Shown in pieces: positions 1-4,804 of a stretch of 8,589 nt of DNA. The notes below the pieces were generated by a model. That model was not told the DNA's origin. It saw only the letters and a program-made list of their open reading frames with translations, and ran no database searches. Position numbers and translations under genes: made by a program. Every line of letters begins with the position of its first letter. Within the stretch, counting starts at the first letter, position 1. Source of the stretch: DATLAN01 sp035527455 (GTDB lineage Bacteria; Planctomycetota; Planctomycetia; Pirellulales; Thermoguttaceae). Location of the stretch: the NCBI GenBank assembly GCA_035527455.1, contig DATLAN010000289.1, forward strand, positions 1 to 8,589, given 5' to 3'.

Positions 1-12
1 TTCCCGACCTAC

Positions 13-37
13 CACGCCCTTCGTTCCTCAGGGCGTG
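13..37. repeat. Hairpin-forming inverted repeat downstream of the DUF434 gene
   Basis: CACGCCCT at 13-20 pairs perfectly with AGGGCGTG at 30-37, giving an 8-bp GC-rich stem with a 9-nt loop. It starts 35 bp beyond the stop codon of the minus-strand DUF434 gene, so it could end that operon. No T-run follows on either strand, so a classical intrinsic terminator is not supported. The heptamer GACCTAC (6-12) abuts its left side; the same heptamer ends the large intergenic repeat at 2124-2213, so this may be the edge of a related repeat that continues outside the window. The rest of 1-71 shows no gene. Confidence 0.45.
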
Positions 38-71
38 CCACCCAATGGGAGAAACTCCTGGAACGCACCTG

Positions 72-839
72 CTAGCAATCGGTCGCCGTGTCCGCGGCCA
101 TTTCCACGACCCTGGCCTCGGGAATGTGCCGGAAAACCGTCTCCCGGGCCAGGTTGAACCACGCCCCGCAGCGGTCGAGGATCACGCTGTCGGCGGTGGC
201 CACGATCACACGGGCGGAAGCAGTCTCCCCGGTCGCCGCTGAAGGGTCGGCCAACACATGATCCGGGTCCGGTACCAGCTCGACCGCCCAGGGCCAGCCG
301 TTCTCGGCGGCCAGTTGCCCCATGAGGGTCTTCAGCCGGCCGCTGTTGGAAACCGGACGATCCAGGTACCAGACACACCGGCCCGGGGCCAACGCTGCGA
401 TCACCCGGCCGACCAGCTCCAGGGCAGGCAGCGTCTCGGTTACCTTGCGGAAACTGCCGTGCATGCTGGCCATGTCGCGGTAGGTGCCGTCGCAGCCGGG
501 CAACAGGACGGCGCCGGCCAAAGCGGCCTCGATCGTGGTCAGCACGTTGTAGCCGTCGATCCACAGCGGCCGGCCGCGGACCTCGCTCGGCCCGACCCGG
601 CGGCTCAGCCGTTCTCGGGCGGCCGTCTCGCTGCAAGCGCATCGTTCCACCGCGGTCCGTTGCCGTGCCACCAGGGCATAACGGTCGCCGACGAGTTTCA
701 GGGCCGATTTCTGCGGATAATCCCGGCTGAGCAGCCAGCACAGCTCGGCCACCGCCCGGCGCAACACGGGCCAGACCTCGGGGGCAAAGAGCCGGCCGTC
801 TTCCGGATGCGGGCCCCGGTGCTTTCTCCGGTCGGGCAC
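72..839 (-). CDS. DUF434/DUF5616-type protein with PIN/NYN-like C-terminal half
   Basis: This is a 255-aa protein I recognise as the DUF434 family; no biochemical function is established that I know of. Residues about 1-70 form the DUF434 region (HRGPHPEDGRLFAP, then LCWLLSRDYPQKSALKLVGDR and a Cys pair, CAC, at 67-69). Residues about 91-245 form the second domain, starting WIDGYNVL (92-99), with YLDRPVSNSGRL (158-169) and VATADSVILD (213-222). The spaced acidic residues D95, D160, D217 and D222, and the DGYNV motif, recall PIN/NYN metal-dependent RNases; that link is inference. There is no signal peptide, so it is probably cytosolic. The start is a GTG at 837-839, chosen because GAGGTGA (843-849) precedes it by 6 nt and contains the upstream gene's TGA, implying translational coupling. 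It is the last gene of the PEBP operon. Family call fairly sure; nuclease role unproven. Confidence 0.82.
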   Translation of the reverse strand: MPDRRKHRGPHPEDGRLFAPEVWPVLRRAVAELCWLLSRDYPQKSALKLVGDRYALVARQRTAVERCACSETAARERLSRRVGPSEVRGRPLWIDGYNVLTTIEAALAGAVLLPGCDGTYRDMASMHGSFRKVTETLPALELVGRVIAALAPGRCVWYLDRPVSNSGRLKTLMGQLAAENGWPWAVELVPDPDHVLADPSAATGETASARVIVATADSVILDRCGAWFNLARETVFRHIPEARVVEMAADTATDC

Positions 840-842
840 GGC

Positions 843-849
843 TCACCTC
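843..849 (-). promoter_or_regulatory. Shine-Dalgarno overlapping a stop codon (coupling site)
   Basis: On the minus strand GAGGTGA includes the TGA stop of the lipoprotein PEBP gene and lies 6 nt (counted from GAGG) before the GTG of the DUF434 gene. It decides the GTG start and suggests that ribosomes ending on the first gene restart on the second. Confidence 0.65.
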
Positions 850-1478
850 GCGAGGATGTACGTGCCCACAAGCTGCGCCTGCGCCAGGATCTTGCCCTCC
901 ATCGCCGAAAGCAGCGCCCTCTTGTCCAAACCCGGCTCGACCGTCAGTTCCTCGCTCAGGGCGTACAGCTTGAAGAAATAGCGGTGTCGGCCGATCGGAG
1001 GCGAGGGACCGCGGTAGCCGATGTTCACGGGCGGATCCCAACTGTTTTGGCCCTGAACCGCACCGGCCGGCTCGCCGGGCCGCAGTTCTTGCGGAATCGC
1101 TTCCGGCAGTCCCGCGGCCGTGACCGGGATCTTGTAGATGACCCAGTGTACCCAAGGATCTTTTCGGGGATTTTCCGGATCGGGAGCGTCGGGGTCGTCG
1201 CAAATCAGGGCCAATTCCTTCGCTGCCGACGGCACGTTCGACCAGGTCAGCAGCGGCGAAACGTCGTCGCCGTCGACCGTATATTTCCGCGGGATCGGTT
1301 CGTTGTGGGCAAAGGCCGGCCCGGCGAGCCGCATTCCGCCGGGGTCTGAAACCTCGGCGGGACCGGCAGCGGGTGTCTTCTCAGCGGCCGGTTTACAGCC
1401 CCACAGGCCAACGGTTGCCATGAGAAGGAACGTTCCCGCGGGGAGAAAGGCAGTCTGATGGGCAAGGGGCGATTTCAT
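843..1478 (-). CDS. PEBP / YbhB-YbcL-like lipoprotein
   Basis: A 211-aa phosphatidylethanolamine-binding-protein family member (YbhB/YbcL, 'Raf kinase inhibitor-like'). The first 28 residues look like a lipoprotein signal: a hydrophobic stretch at about 11-26 ends in LWGC with Cys28 as the likely lipidation site. W at -2 is unusual for a lipobox, so this is probable rather than certain. A low-complexity Ala/Pro linker (about 29-47) leads to the PEBP fold. It carries the family blocks DDPDAP (94-99), PWVHWVIYKIP (108-118), GYRGP (154-158) and HRY (165-167), which line the anion/ligand pocket in known PEBPs. The bacterial ligand is generally unknown. The gene follows a second PEBP gene by 57 bp and precedes DUF434 by 3 bp. 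AGGGG (1490-1494) lies 11 nt before the ATG, a somewhat long spacing. A small GCCGC-AA-GCGGC hairpin (1506-1517) sits in the upstream gap. Confidence 0.9.
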   Translation of the reverse strand: MKSPLAHQTAFLPAGTFLLMATVGLWGCKPAAEKTPAAGPAEVSDPGGMRLAGPAFAHNEPIPRKYTVDGDDVSPLLTWSNVPSAAKELALICDDPDAPDPENPRKDPWVHWVIYKIPVTAAGLPEAIPQELRPGEPAGAVQGQNSWDPPVNIGYRGPSPPIGRHRYFFKLYALSEELTVEPGLDKRALLSAMEGKILAQAQLVGTYILAR

Positions 1479-1535
1479 GGCGTGCGAATCCCCTTTTATG
1501 GCGAAGCCGCAAGCGGCGCTGCACTGCGGACGTCT

Positions 1536-2015
1536 TTATCTTTGATACGTGCCGGTCAATCGACCTTCTCCCAGGACATGGTCTTTGATCTCTTCCAGCA
1601 GCCGCTTCTTGCTCAAGCCCGGCTCCACGACCATTTTCGCCTCCAGGGCGTAGAGCGTGAAAATATAGCGGTGTTCGCCACCGGGCGGAGGCATCGGGCC
1701 GCGATACCCGACGTTCTGGCCCATCGGCCACGAATTCGTACCTTGCAGAACACCGGCAGGCCGTTTCAGCCGGGCACGTTTTTCGATCTTCTCCGGCAAC
1801 TCGGTAGCCTCGGCCGGGATTTTGTAGATTACCCAGTGTACCCAAGGTTCCGCGGTGGGGGCGTCCGGATCGTCGCAGATCAAGGCCAACTCTTTCGTGT
1901 CTTCCGGTAGGCCGGACCAGGAGATGGGCGGCGAGATGTCTTCGCCTTCGCCGGTGTACTTCGCGGGAATCCGCTCGCCGTGGGCAAACACCGAACTCGT
2001 GACTTGGATGGTCAT
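1536..2015 (-). CDS. PEBP / YbhB-YbcL-like cytosolic protein
   Basis: A 159-aa PEBP-family protein, about the length of E. coli YbhB and without a signal peptide, so probably cytosolic. The conserved blocks are all present: DDPDAP (48-53), PWVHWVIYKIP (57-67), GYRGP (103-107) and HRY followed by IFTLYAL (115-124). It is a clear paralogue of the next gene, which adds a lipoprotein leader and linker. I place the start at the ATG at 2013-2015 because GGAGG (2023-2027) lies 7 nt upstream. An in-frame GTG at 2043-2045 would add ten residues that do not belong to the fold and has no comparable ribosome site. It is the first gene of the three-gene minus-strand operon. A promoter-like TTGCCA-17-TATAAC lies upstream, giving a leader of roughly 65-70 nt. 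Physiological function is not established for this class in bacteria. Confidence 0.92.
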   Translation of the reverse strand: MTIQVTSSVFAHGERIPAKYTGEGEDISPPISWSGLPEDTKELALICDDPDAPTAEPWVHWVIYKIPAEATELPEKIEKRARLKRPAGVLQGTNSWPMGQNVGYRGPMPPPGGEHRYIFTLYALEAKMVVEPGLSKKRLLEEIKDHVLGEGRLTGTYQR

Positions 2016-2089
2016 AGGCTCGCCTCCAGTCGAACTGGCCGCCACCCGGCGGCGCCTGAATTCAACTCATCCGAATCTGCTCTACGGTT

Positions 2090-2118
2090 GTTATACTCTT
2101 CAGGGCAACCGGTGGCAA
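2090..2118 (-). promoter_or_regulatory. Predicted sigma70-type promoter for the PEBP-PEBP-DUF434 operon
   Basis: Reading the minus strand, TTGCCA (2118-2113) and TATAAC (2095-2090) are separated by exactly 17 bp; each hexamer matches 5 of 6 consensus positions. The expected start is near 2083, leaving about 68 nt before the ATG at 2015. The -35 box lies only 5 bp from the left end of the nested repeat at 2124-2213. Confidence 0.6.
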
Positions 2119-2123
2119 CGCCC

Positions 2124-2213
2124 GTAGGTCAGGGCTTGCCCTGACGGAATCGAAGACGGCCGGAGAAAACCCGTCAGCGCAACGAGAATCCGTCAGGGCA
2201 AGCCCTGACCTAC
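2124..2213. repeat. Nested inverted repeat (BIME/MITE-like) between rtcB and the PEBP operon
   Basis: Two perfect 25-bp arms (2124-2148 and 2189-2213) are inverted about a 40-nt centre. Each arm starts or ends with GTAGGTC/GACCTAC and contains its own palindrome, GTCAGGGCTTGCCCTGAC (8-bp stems around TT; AA on the other strand). The element can therefore form two small hairpins or one long one. The centre holds a degenerate third piece: CCGTCAGCGCAA (2171-2182) matches CCGTCAGGGCAA (2190-2201) at 11 of 12 positions. It begins 2 bp after the rtcB stop and encodes nothing visible. No target-site duplication is obvious. Its position suits transcript termination or 3'-end protection of rtcB mRNA, but a mobile or REP-type origin is equally possible. 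Confidence 0.85.
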
Positions 2214-2215
2214 AA

Positions 2216-3766
2216 CTAGCCTTTGACCACGCCGATCGGGCGCAGGCGGGCGACCCTCCGCGCCAGGCCGGCCCGATGGACGACATCGACCACCAAGTCG
2301 ACGTCCTTGTACGCGTCGGGTTGCTCCTCGGCGAGCCCCTTCCAGCTCCTGCACCGTGCGATGATCCCCTTTTCGGCCAATTCCTGGTCGATTCGGCGGC
2401 CCTGGGCGTTCTGGACGGCCGCTGTCCGGCTCATCAAGCGGCCGGCACCGTGGCAGGTGCTGCCGAACGCCCGCTCCATGCTCCCCGGCTGACCGACCAG
2501 GACCCAACTCGCCCGGCCCATGTCGCCGGGAATGATTACCGGCTGACCAACGGATTGGTACTTTTGGGGCACTTCGCGATGGCCCGGAGGAAAGGCCCGG
2601 GTCGCCCCTTTCCGATGCACGCAGACCGTTTTCCGACGACCGTCGATCGTGTGTTGCTCCATTTTGGCGATATTGTGGGCCACGTCGTAAATCAAGTTCA
2701 TCTGCAGCGACTCCCAACTCCGGCCGAAGAATTCGGCAAACATCTCCCGGGTCTGCCACATCAGCAACTGCCGATTCGCCCAGGCAAAATTCGCCGCACA
2801 ACGCATAGCTCCCAAATACTCCTGTCCCTCCGGACTATCAACCGGGGCGCAGGCCAGTTGCCGGTCGGGCAGTTCGATGCCGTATTTCGCCGGGACGTTG
2901 CGGAGCTTCTTCAGGGCATCGTCGCACACCTGGTAGCCGAGCCCCCGGGAACCGGAATGGATCATCACGCAAACGAGGTCCTTCTGGAGTCCCATCACCC
3001 GGGCGGCCGGCTCGTCGAAGATTTCGTCGACGATCTGGACTTCGAGGAAGTGGTTGCCGGAACCCAGCGTGCCGCACTGGTCGCTGCCGCGTTGGATCGC
3101 CCGAGGGCTGACGAAATCCGGCTGGGCGTCTTCGAGCCGGCCGCCGGCTTCGGTGTGCTCCAGGTCGCCGGCGGTGGCCAGGCCGAGGGTTGCCAGGTAG
3201 GCGGCCCCCTGGCTCATCAACCGCCGGAGTTCCTTCTCACCGAAGAGATACTTTCCCCCACGGCCGACGCCGGCGGGGATTTCCCGGTAGAGCCGGTCCA
3301 TGAGCTGTGCGATCTGCGGGCGGACGTCCTGCTGCATGAGGTTGGTGCGCATCAGCCGCACGCCGCAGTTGATGTCGTATCCGACCCCGCCGGGCGAAAT
3401 CACGCCGCCTTCGGCCGGATCGGTCGCACAGACGCCGCCGATGCAGAAACCGTATCCCCAGTGGATATCCGGCATGGCCAGGCTGGCCGACTGGATTCCC
3501 GGCAAAAAAGCCACGTTGGCCACTTGTTCGGGCGCCTGGTCGGAGCGGATCTGCTGGAGCAACCGCTCGTCGGCGAAGATTCGGCCCTCGACGCGCATCC
3601 CGAGCTTGTAGTCTTTCGGGATCCGCCAGAAGCAGTCGTCGATCCGTTCCAGCGGTCCGGCGTAACCCGGCTTGGCCTTGGTCGGGGCGTGTTGGGCACG
3701 GTCGCCCTGGCGGCGCGGACTCTCCGCGCCGCGATCACGGCGCGGTTTGCTGTGGCGTTTATTCAT
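2216..3766 (-). CDS. rtcB: RNA-splicing ligase RtcB
   Basis: A 516-aa RtcB, the GTP- and Mn-dependent ligase that joins RNA 2',3'-cyclic phosphate or 3'-phosphate ends to 5'-OH ends. All active-site residues are visible: D131 and C134 in GVGYDINCGVR, N238 and H239 in GSGNHFLE, H270 in IHSGSRGLG, H364 in YDVAHNIAK, and H439, the guanylylation site, in HGAGR. These sit at a steady offset of 35-36 from the Pyrococcus horikoshii numbering as I remember it, so the core is intact. The C-terminus ends in the usual RPIGVVKG-type motif. Residues 1-37 are an added basic, probably disordered tail. The ATG at 3764-3766 is chosen because GGAGG (3775-3779) lies 8 nt upstream and a TATAAT box lies just beyond; the open frame continues to 3955 but without family similarity. 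No archease, RtcA or RtcR gene is in the window. Confidence 0.96.
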   Translation of the reverse strand: MNKRHSKPRRDRGAESPRRQGDRAQHAPTKAKPGYAGPLERIDDCFWRIPKDYKLGMRVEGRIFADERLLQQIRSDQAPEQVANVAFLPGIQSASLAMPDIHWGYGFCIGGVCATDPAEGGVISPGGVGYDINCGVRLMRTNLMQQDVRPQIAQLMDRLYREIPAGVGRGGKYLFGEKELRRLMSQGAAYLATLGLATAGDLEHTEAGGRLEDAQPDFVSPRAIQRGSDQCGTLGSGNHFLEVQIVDEIFDEPAARVMGLQKDLVCVMIHSGSRGLGYQVCDDALKKLRNVPAKYGIELPDRQLACAPVDSPEGQEYLGAMRCAANFAWANRQLLMWQTREMFAEFFGRSWESLQMNLIYDVAHNIAKMEQHTIDGRRKTVCVHRKGATRAFPPGHREVPQKYQSVGQPVIIPGDMGRASWVLVGQPGSMERAFGSTCHGAGRLMSRTAAVQNAQGRRIDQELAEKGIIARCRSWKGLAEEQPDAYKDVDLVVDVVHRAGLARRVARLRPIGVVKG

Positions 3767-3787
3767 GGCAAAGCCCTCCCCACAGGT

Positions 3788-3793
3788 ATTATA
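3788..3793 (-). promoter_or_regulatory. Predicted -10 box for rtcB
   Basis: The minus strand reads TATAAT exactly, which would place the transcript start near 3781 and leave a leader of only about 15 nt carrying GGAGG. At 17-bp spacing the -35 position reads TATTCG, a poor match. Initiation may therefore depend on a factor bound at the overlapping direct repeat. Confidence 0.55.
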
Positions 3794-3805
3794 GCGGTCG
3801 GTCTT

Positions 3806-3853
3806 GACGTCGAATAGCACGAAACGTTGCCCGGACGTCGCTAGCACCAAACG
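3806..3853. repeat. Imperfect direct repeat over the rtcB promoter
   Basis: GACGTCGCTAGCACCAAACG at 3834-3853 is repeated at 3806-3826 with one inserted base and two substitutions, a period of about 27-28 bp. Each copy begins with the palindrome GACGTC and ends AGCAC(C or G)AAACG. Relative to the predicted rtcB start, the copies lie at about -25 to -45 and -53 to -72. That is a plausible arrangement for an activator or repressor site, but no binding protein is identified. Confidence 0.6.
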
Positions 3854-3879
3854 ATTTTTTGGCGGTTTGACTTCAGGCG

Positions 3880-3896
3880 AAACGTGACCTACGTTT
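3880..3896. repeat. Short inverted repeat, possible operator
   Basis: AAACGTGACCTACGTTT is a perfect 6-bp inverted repeat with a 5-nt spacer and contains the GACCTAC heptamer. It overlaps the weak -10 candidate for the rightward genes and lies about 150 bp before the first of them. Its form suits a dimeric regulator, but a 6-bp arm pair can arise by chance. Confidence 0.35.
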
Positions 3897-4035
3897 ACTA
3901 TTGGGCAGGCACATCTGATTGCAAATCCAACACGAAACCGGACATTCGGCCGCAACCGGAGGTTCGGTCAACCTCGTCGAGAAGCAGCGATTCCTTCGCT
4001 TTCGGGCGGAAACTGATCCAATTCTCTTTTCACTC

Positions 4036-4042
4036 AGGAGGT
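4036..4042 (+). promoter_or_regulatory. Strong Shine-Dalgarno deciding a GTG start
   Basis: AGGAGGT lies 5 nt (counted from AGGAGG) before the GTG at 4047. It fixes the start of the secreted protein just ahead of a good signal peptide, although the open frame around it offers other possible starts. Confidence 0.75.
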
Positions 4043-4046
4043 TACC

Positions 4047-4703
4047 GTGTCAGGTCGTCCCACTACCGATGTGCGCTGTTGGCCCGTGTTTTCTGTCTTG
4101 GCAGTTCTTCTTCTCCTTGCTTGGGTCGACGTCGCATCGGCCCAGTCGGCGCCGGCCATCGTGCGCGTGGAAGAAGACTGGGAGCTGGTCGTGGGAGACG
4201 CCGACCCGGCCAGCGACGCCCCCCAGGTGACTTGCGTCATCTCGCCGAACGGTTCCTTCGATTCGTTGCACGCCACTTTCGTGGTCAACGAACAGAGCCT
4301 GCCGATCTACGAGGCGGGCGGCCTGCAACTCCAACTCTGGGAAGGCGAAGTGCCGCTGACCGACCGCCGATTCCCCAACGGGAACATTCTCTCGACGGCG
4401 GGCGAGGTCATCCGCTGGACGCAGGCTTTGGAGTTGAGCGGCGGAATGCTCACTTTCGAGATCACCGACGGCACTTCCACCACCTGGGGCAGCTTCGGCG
4501 GCCAGGGGTATCTCAAATCGAGCATCGCCACGAGTTTGGCCGATCTGAACGCGTACGATCCGGCCGTATCGGTCGAGCACTCCGGCGTCAGCTACGCGGG
4601 CAACCGCGTGGTATGGCTGGCGCTGAAATGCGTTCGTGCCTACACGGCCACGGGAGAAGAAGTGGAAGACGCCACGGTGAGGGTGGTTCATTCGCATCAA
4701 TAG
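4047..4703 (+). CDS. Secreted beta-rich protein of unknown function
   Basis: A 218-aa protein with a clear Sec signal peptide: hydrophobic core at about 14-27 (FSVLAVLLLLAWVD), with probable cleavage after A30-S31-A32. The mature part, about 186 residues, is rich in alternating hydrophobic and polar residues typical of beta structure. It opens with IVRVEEDWELVVG and contains the short blocks GGLQLQLW, RFPNGNIL and GNRVVWLALKC. Two cysteines remain after cleavage (C63, C195), possibly a disulfide. I do not recognise a named domain; I recall similar proteins beside TadG-like genes in planctomycetes, but cannot check that here. It starts at GTG with a near-consensus ribosome site. The TadG-like gene follows after 101 bp on the same strand with nothing recognisable between, so the two are probably co-transcribed and may act together at the cell surface. 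Confidence 0.85.
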   Translation: MSGRPTTDVRCWPVFSVLAVLLLLAWVDVASAQSAPAIVRVEEDWELVVGDADPASDAPQVTCVISPNGSFDSLHATFVVNEQSLPIYEAGGLQLQLWEGEVPLTDRRFPNGNILSTAGEVIRWTQALELSGGMLTFEITDGTSTTWGSFGGQGYLKSSIATSLADLNAYDPAVSVEHSGVSYAGNRVVWLALKCVRAYTATGEEVEDATVRVVHSHQ

Positions 4704-4804
4704 GGAAACTGACGCCGCTCCGCAGCCGCAGGCTTCCCCACGTACGACGACTCAGCCGGCCGGGATGCTTGTGGCTGGGGACCGTCGGACCGGGGAGACA
4801 CGAA

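Larger units (their letters stand above)
3767..4046. other. Divergent intergenic control region
   Basis: These 280 bp separate rtcB (leftward) from the secreted-protein gene (rightward). They hold the rtcB ribosome site and -10 box, an imperfect direct repeat (3806-3853), a short T-run (TTTTTT, 3855-3860), an inverted repeat (3880-3896), and at the right end a strong AGGAGG (4036-4041). The only rightward promoter candidate I see is TTGACT (3867-3872) with TACGTT (3890-3895) 17 bp away; the -10 matches only 3 of 6 positions, so it is weak. I see no small gene or RNA in it. Confidence 0.6.

Noticed and set aside
28..1203. A 391-codon open frame on the minus strand across the DUF434 and PEBP genes
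   Set aside because: It overlaps two well-supported genes in another frame, is Arg/Gly/Pro-rich as GC-rich shadow frames are, and resembles no family.
258..1349. A 363-codon open frame on the plus strand
   Set aside because: Antisense shadow of the DUF434 and lipoprotein PEBP genes; no ribosome site or family resemblance.
1506..1517. GCCGC-AA-GCGGC hairpin between the PEBP genes as a terminator
   Set aside because: Only 5 bp of stem and no T-run; expected often by chance in GC-rich DNA.
2016..2045. GTG at 2043-2045 as start of the cytosolic PEBP
   Set aside because: The ATG at 2015 has GGAGG 7 nt upstream and begins the family fold; the extra ten residues would overlap that ribosome site.
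2124..2213. The repeat as a CRISPR array or attachment site
   Set aside because: Only two inverted arms and one degenerate copy, no regular spacers, no cas or integrase gene nearby.
2276..3817. A 513-codon open frame antisense to rtcB
   Set aside because: The rtcB frame has every active-site residue; the antisense frame has no recognisable domain and arises from GC-rich codon bias.
3767..3955. Extension of the rtcB frame by 63 codons upstream
   Set aside because: The extension has no RtcB similarity and would contain the TATAAT box and direct repeats; the ATG at 3766 has a good GGAGG.
3884..4804. Upstream continuation of the TadG-like open frame (about 307 codons)
   Set aside because: It overlaps the signal-peptide gene in another frame, is Arg-rich, and the ATG at 4805 with GGGGAG directly precedes the conserved Tad domain.
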